Shown here one piece after another: positions 5,344 through 8,623 of a DNA stretch of 8,623 nt (positions within the stretch are counted from its first letter, which is position 1; every line of letters begins with the position of its first letter). The notes under the pieces are model-generated. The model saw only the letters and a list, made by a program, of their open reading frames with translations, did not search any database and had not been told where the DNA came from. Location: positions 1 to 8,623 of the forward strand of contig CALGII010000277.1 of NCBI GenBank assembly GCA_937915485.1, written 5' to 3'. Source of the stretch: an uncultured Ignavibacteriota bacterium (GTDB lineage Bacteria > Bacteroidota > Ignavibacteria > Tepidaquicellales > Tepidaquicellaceae). The position numbers and the translations under genes were made by a program.

Positions 5344-7665
5344 TTATTTCTTAGACTTCTGACCGTTTTTCTTATCAGGAACTGTGTCAGGAAATTTAAG
5401 CGAAATTTCTTTTCTTCTCCTCACTATCGAAACAATAAATCCCGCGAATAGCAGCACCACCCCCGTCCAGAGCACGCTTATAAACGGTTTCACCGATGCT
5501 TCGATTACGAGCGTTTCGTTCTGCGAAACGTTATAGTTCTTGTTCCTGTCTATAATTGAAACCCTCGCGGTCGTTCCGCCCTGCTCCTCGCCCTTGACGC
5601 TCATATTCAGGAAATAGAACTCGTAATTCCTGTTGTTTACCATCATAGAAGGCGTAGGCGAAGGCACACCGTTTGCGAATGCAGTTTTTATATTTAATGT
5701 TTCGCTGTTCTTCCCGTCGCTGATCTTGAGAATCGCTCCGAGCGTATAGTTACCCGACGCCATTTCCTTTCCGCCTTTTTCCATATTGCCGAAATCAAAA
5801 TCAACAAACTCGACATCGAGGTCGTAAATTTTCTGTACCGTTCCTTTCTTCAGGTCGAAAGTCGCTTCCTTCGGGAACGGTTCGGGTTCTTCGAGACTCA
5901 TTGGGGAGATGTATAAATCCTTGTACGCGAAGTTCGCGATATCGGGATTTTTCATTACACCATTGGAAAACGAACTTATAAACATCACGGGTCTAAGCGT
6001 CATTTCCTTGTTGTCCTGCTCTATTGTTACGTTGAACGCGTACATCGTATCACGCTTGTTGTTCGGGTCCATGAACGGAGTGGCGCCGACATAAGTGAAT
6101 TTATATCCGAATGCCTCTTTCGGAATGTCCCGTTCAAGCGACAGGTTCGTTTCCTGACTGTATCTTCCCGATCCGATTACGCCGAGAAAGAATAACGCGA
6201 TTCCTATGTGGGCGAACATACCGCCGAAATTCATCTTTCCGTTCCGTATTATCCTCACAGCGAGTCTCGCATTAATGAAAAACGCTACGAGTGATACGAA
6301 CGCGAATATTATATAAAGCGGGTCGTAAAGCCCGATTACAATTAGCACGACCGTTACAACCGCCGATAAAATAAGCGGCAAAATCATATTGTTGTAAAAC
6401 TTTTTCGAGTCAGTCTGTCTCCATTCGATGTAAAGGCTGATTCCCATTGTTATCATCAGGAATATCGCTATTGGCATCGTCATCTTGTTGTAAAAATCCG
6501 CTTCGACTGTAGCCTTCGAAACAATCGGGAGGCTCGTTCCGACAAAGACTACAACAGCGGAAGCGCATAAAAGCAGCGCGCCTATCATAAGGAAAGATTC
6601 CTTCGTGAAGAATTTCGAACTTTCAGTTCTGAGGTCTTTCAAACTTTTCCACCTGAAAATTATTGCTATCAATGATATAAGTGTAAAAGAAGAAATGAAA
6701 ATCACAAGCACGAGATACACGACCGCGCCCGGGTCAACGAATGAATGAACGGACGAATCGCCGAGAATCCCGCTTCGCGTAAGAAACGTTGAATACAGAA
6801 CCAGTAAAAACGCGAGTATGCTGAGAATTAAATTCGTTTTCTTGTATCCGCCTGTTTTTTTCTGCGATAGAATTGTATGAAGACTTGCGACGTTTACAAT
6901 CCAGGGTATCAGGGACGAATTCTCTACTGGGTCCCATGCCCAGTATCCGCCCCAGCCGAGCACTCCGTAAGCCCAATAGCCTCCCATCATTATTCCAAGT
7001 CCGAGTATACCGCCTGAGAACAGAATCCAGGGAACGGAAAACGTAACCCACTTGTCGTATTCGTTCTTCATCAGTGAGCCTATCGCAAAAGCGAACGGGA
7101 CGGTCAGCGATGAAAAACCAATGAACAGAGTCGGCGGATGAATCGACATCCAGAAGTTTTGAAGCAGGGGATTCAAGCCTCTGCCTTCAGGCGGAACGAA
7201 TCCGAATTCAACTTCCTTAGGAAATGCCTCCCAGAGATAATGGAAAGGTGTTTTAAGAATCAGTATGAGCGTCAGAAAACTGAGTACGAGAGTGTATATG
7301 AGCATCACCTGAGGCTCAAGCCTGTCTCCCTTCGAAACGAAATTCAGAAGGAATATACCTATTACGGCCGTGAACAAAGCCCACAGCATGAAACTTCCTT
7401 CCTGTCCCGCGTAAAACGTTGAAATGAGGAGAGGCAGTTGAAGGTCCGTACTGCTTTGTTCCCATACATAAGCGAACTGAAACTGATGAGTCAGTATTAT
7501 ATAAAGCAGATACAGCGCCGATGTTATTATGCCGATTGATGTAATGTGGAAAAATAACCTTCCCATTCCGAGAAACTTATCCTTGCCTGAGTGCGCGAGA
7601 AAAAATCCCGCCATTGATAATATCGAAGCGGCAAAAGAAATATAGATTAAAACTTTACCAATCAT
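5344..7665 (-). CDS. ccmF: CcmF, cytochrome c haem lyase (System I)
   Basis: Polytopic inner-membrane protein that takes haem from holo-CcmE and attaches it to the CxxCH motif of apocytochromes c outside the membrane. The WWD signature lies at 237-251 (GWGGYWAWDPVENSS). The four histidines conserved in CcmF are all visible: His176 (SIHPPTLF), His263 (SLHT), His307 (SVHSF) and His487 (MFAHIG), which in E. coli correspond to the WWD-flanking and haem b ligand positions. About 15 hydrophobic segments are present, the last at about 729-748, followed by a basic cytoplasmic tail. At 773 residues it is longer than the ~650 of E. coli CcmF; the excess lies in the soluble region at about 500-727 before the last helix. 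It starts at ATG 19 bp after the ccmE stop with no good Shine-Dalgarno, consistent with translational coupling. It is the last gene of the operon, before a strong hairpin. Confidence 0.97.
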   Translation of the reverse strand: MIGKVLIYISFAASILSMAGFFLAHSGKDKFLGMGRLFFHITSIGIITSALYLLYIILTHQFQFAYVWEQSSTDLQLPLLISTFYAGQEGSFMLWALFTAVIGIFLLNFVSKGDRLEPQVMLIYTLVLSFLTLILILKTPFHYLWEAFPKEVEFGFVPPEGRGLNPLLQNFWMSIHPPTLFIGFSSLTVPFAFAIGSLMKNEYDKWVTFSVPWILFSGGILGLGIMMGGYWAYGVLGWGGYWAWDPVENSSLIPWIVNVASLHTILSQKKTGGYKKTNLILSILAFLLVLYSTFLTRSGILGDSSVHSFVDPGAVVYLVLVIFISSFTLISLIAIIFRWKSLKDLRTESSKFFTKESFLMIGALLLCASAVVVFVGTSLPIVSKATVEADFYNKMTMPIAIFLMITMGISLYIEWRQTDSKKFYNNMILPLILSAVVTVVLIVIGLYDPLYIIFAFVSLVAFFINARLAVRIIRNGKMNFGGMFAHIGIALFFLGVIGSGRYSQETNLSLERDIPKEAFGYKFTYVGATPFMDPNNKRDTMYAFNVTIEQDNKEMTLRPVMFISSFSNGVMKNPDIANFAYKDLYISPMSLEEPEPFPKEATFDLKKGTVQKIYDLDVEFVDFDFGNMEKGGKEMASGNYTLGAILKISDGKNSETLNIKTAFANGVPSPTPSMMVNNRNYEFYFLNMSVKGEEQGGTTARVSIIDRNKNYNVSQNETLVIEASVKPFISVLWTGVVLLFAGFIVSIVRRRKEISLKFPDTVPDKKNGQKSKK

Positions 7666-7684
7666 ATAATTTGGTTATGAGTTA

Positions 7685-8089
7685 TTATTGTTGTTTATAT
7701 GTGTTCTTAACGTCTTCACCAGTGCCTTCGTATTTCGAGGGGCATTTTGTAAGTATGTCCTTCGCGTAGAATGTATCGTCTTTCACTTTCCCCTTGGCGA
7801 CGACCATAGTAGCGATGTCAAAATTGTTGGGCTTGGCTCCGTCGAACACGACTTTCATTTCGGTGTTGTTGTCGTCTTTCATGTAGAAAGTAAAAGTGTT
7901 GGCAGCCGCGTCATATTTCGCGTCTTTCTCCTTTACCCAGGTGCCTTTGACCTCGACGGTCTTATGCTTCTTCTGCGCGTCGACAAATGAAGCGTATTCA
8001 ACCTTGTTGTCCATAAAAGAGATGAAACCTACAACAATAAATACAACAACAATGACCGAAGCGATTACGATTTTGATTTTGTTCGTCAT
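7685..8089 (-). CDS. ccmE: CcmE, haem chaperone, Cys-x-x-x-Tyr variant
   Basis: Membrane-anchored haem chaperone that binds haem covalently after CcmC/CcmD loading and passes it to CcmF. Its 134 residues comprise one N-terminal membrane anchor (5-25, IKIVIASVIVVVFIVVGF) and an OB-fold beta-barrel of about 85 residues (VEVKGTWV, NTFTFYMKDD, MKVVFDGAKP, MVVAKGKVKDDTFYAKDIL). A flexible tail carries KCPSKYE. Classical CcmE binds haem through His in an HDENY-type motif; here the equivalent place holds Cys116 with Tyr120, the CxxxY form known from archaea and Desulfovibrio-type bacteria. The protein has only one other histidine, His42, far from that site. Its ATG overlaps the stop of the preceding small gene by 4 bp (ATGA), and a Shine-Dalgarno lies inside that gene. 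Identification rests on fold pattern, motif and position between ccmC/ccmD and ccmF. Confidence 0.93.
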   Translation of the reverse strand: MTNKIKIVIASVIVVVFIVVGFISFMDNKVEYASFVDAQKKHKTVEVKGTWVKEKDAKYDAAANTFTFYMKDDNNTEMKVVFDGAKPNNFDIATMVVAKGKVKDDTFYAKDILTKCPSKYEGTGEDVKNTYKQQ

Positions 8090-8220
8090 TTTTGTTCCTC
8101 TCTTTCTAACTTCTTGAGATTTCTGTCAATTTTGTTAAGGTATAAGAAAATCCCCGCCCATATCACAAGCGCTATTATCAGGACGAGGTACATTGAGTTC
8201 TGTTCTAAAAAATCTATCAT
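8086..8220 (-). CDS. ccmD: CcmD-like small membrane protein (44 aa)
   Basis: A 44-codon gene, easily missed because of its size. The protein begins MIDFLEQNSMYLVLI, has a single membrane segment at about 10-28 (MYLVLIIALVIWAGIFLYL), and ends in a charged, coil-like tail rich in Lys, Arg and Glu (LNKIDRNLKKLEREEQK). This is the layout of CcmD: a short N-terminus, one helix and a basic cytoplasmic tail. CcmD stabilises the CcmC-CcmE complex and helps release holo-CcmE. Position is strong evidence: it begins 2 bp after the ccmC stop and its TGA overlaps the ccmE ATG by 4 bp. Small size gives little primary-sequence support, so the name rests on topology and gene order. There is no clear Shine-Dalgarno; coupling to ccmC translation is likely. 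Confidence 0.85.
   Translation of the reverse strand: MIDFLEQNSMYLVLIIALVIWAGIFLYLNKIDRNLKKLEREEQK
8095..8103 (-). promoter_or_regulatory. ribosome binding site of ccmE inside the ccmD-like gene
   Basis: The minus strand reads AGAGAGGAA followed by six bases and ATG. The site lies within the last codons (Glu-Arg-Glu-Glu) of the upstream small gene, so both coupling across the ATGA overlap and direct initiation are possible for ccmE. Confidence 0.6.
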
Positions 8221-8222
8221 GA

Positions 8223-8623
8223 TTATGAATTATTTTTACTTATTCTTGATAATTTAAGTTTTTCTGTTCTCATGCGTACGTTCAGAATCCAGAAAAACAG
8301 CAGAGTGAAACTGAACAGGGAAAACAAAAAGATAGAAAGCATTACGGGATTCATGTTAATCTTTCCCTGATTATCCACTATTGTATCTGCAGGATGAAGC
8401 GAATCAACGATTCTCGGCATTATGAAAATAAAGAACGGTACCGTGACAAATGCTATTATCGCGTAAACCGACGATAGTTTCGCTTTCTGATCGTGATTCT
8501 CGATTGCCGACCTGAGCGAGAAATACGCGCCGTATATCAGGAGCAGTATAAATATCGATGTTTCCCTCGGGTCCCAGTTCCAGAACGAACCCCAGTTGAA
8601 CTTTGCCCAGAGCGAACCCGTCA
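8223..8623 (-). CDS. ccmC: CcmC, haem-handling WWD protein (5' partial)
   Basis: C-terminal 132 residues of the inner-membrane protein that presents haem to CcmE; the N-terminal half lies beyond the right edge. The WWD motif is at residues 10-20 of the visible part (WGSFWNWDPRE), preceded by GSLWAKF. Three membrane segments follow: about 22-36, 47-66 and 92-115. The second conserved periplasmic His, an axial haem ligand in E. coli CcmC, matches His76 in SLHPADT. The Asp-Pro-Arg-Glu version after WWD is characteristic of CcmC, whereas CcmF has Asp-Pro-Val-Glu. An ATG at 8420 would give a 65-residue product, but the frame is open to the window edge and the motif lies upstream of it, so it is not the start. 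Two bases separate its stop from the ccmD-like start. Confidence 0.95.
   Translation of the reverse strand, partial: TGSLWAKFNWGSFWNWDPRETSIFILLLIYGAYFSLRSAIENHDQKAKLSSVYAIIAFVTVPFFIFIMPRIVDSLHPADTIVDNQGKINMNPVMLSIFLFSLFSFTLLFFWILNVRMRTEKLKLSRISKNNS

Noticed and set aside
6734..7051. 105-codon minus-strand open frame overlapping ccmF in another frame
   Set aside because: It lies over the ccmF codons for the WWD motif, which are clearly coding in the ccmF frame; its Arg/Ser-rich product resembles no family.
8223..8420. Independent 65-residue membrane protein starting at the ATG at 8420
   Set aside because: The frame continues upstream without a stop to the window edge and encodes the CcmC WWD motif there, so this is only the C-terminus of CcmC.

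Overview
The window looks like a chromosomal segment from a Gram-negative bacterium of the Bacteroidota/Chlorobiota side, most likely Ignavibacteria or a close relative. Evidence: a C-terminal type IX secretion sorting domain with the NYPNPFNPATSI signature typical of Ignavibacteria, an S46 dipeptidyl-peptidase, an Omp85 outer-membrane protein, mid-range GC content, weak Shine-Dalgarno signals, and an intergenic TTAACAG-type heptamer array. The lineage is inferred from protein motifs only. I see no mobile element, CRISPR array, tRNA or rRNA.

Layout. (1) 1-1673, plus strand: the 3' three quarters of an S46 serine exopeptidase; the part with the catalytic His lies left of the window. (2) 1667-1824: convergent intergenic region with a tandem heptamer repeat that contains the peptidase stop codon, then two GC-rich hairpins that probably terminate both converging transcripts. 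(3) 1825-5236, minus strand: an Omp85/BamA-like protein (three POTRA domains plus barrel), followed 55 bp downstream by a secreted, probably seven-bladed propeller protein with a type IX sorting domain. (4) 5294-5315: a perfect 9-bp hairpin with a C(UUCG)G loop on the minus strand, separating this pair from the cytochrome c maturation operon. (5) 5344-8623, minus strand: a tightly packed System I operon read right to left as ccmC (partial), a 44-codon ccmD-like gene, ccmE and ccmF.

How the genes work together. CcmC (WWD protein) loads haem onto CcmE with the help of the small membrane protein CcmD. CcmE carries the haem to CcmF, which attaches it to apocytochromes c outside the inner membrane. 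The CcmE here has a Cys-x-x-x-Tyr haem-binding motif instead of the proteobacterial His motif, and no ccmG, ccmH or ccmI lies between ccmF and the terminator. Both points fit the variant called System I* in archaea and some bacteria. CcmF keeps all four conserved haem-ligand-type histidines but has an enlarged soluble region before its last membrane helix.

The best candidates for a second look are the Cys-type CcmE with an operon ending at ccmF, the unannotated ccmD-like microprotein, the enlarged CcmF region, and the heptamer repeat. I did not find a wholly new system; this is mostly housekeeping cell-envelope biology with a less common variant of cytochrome c maturation.
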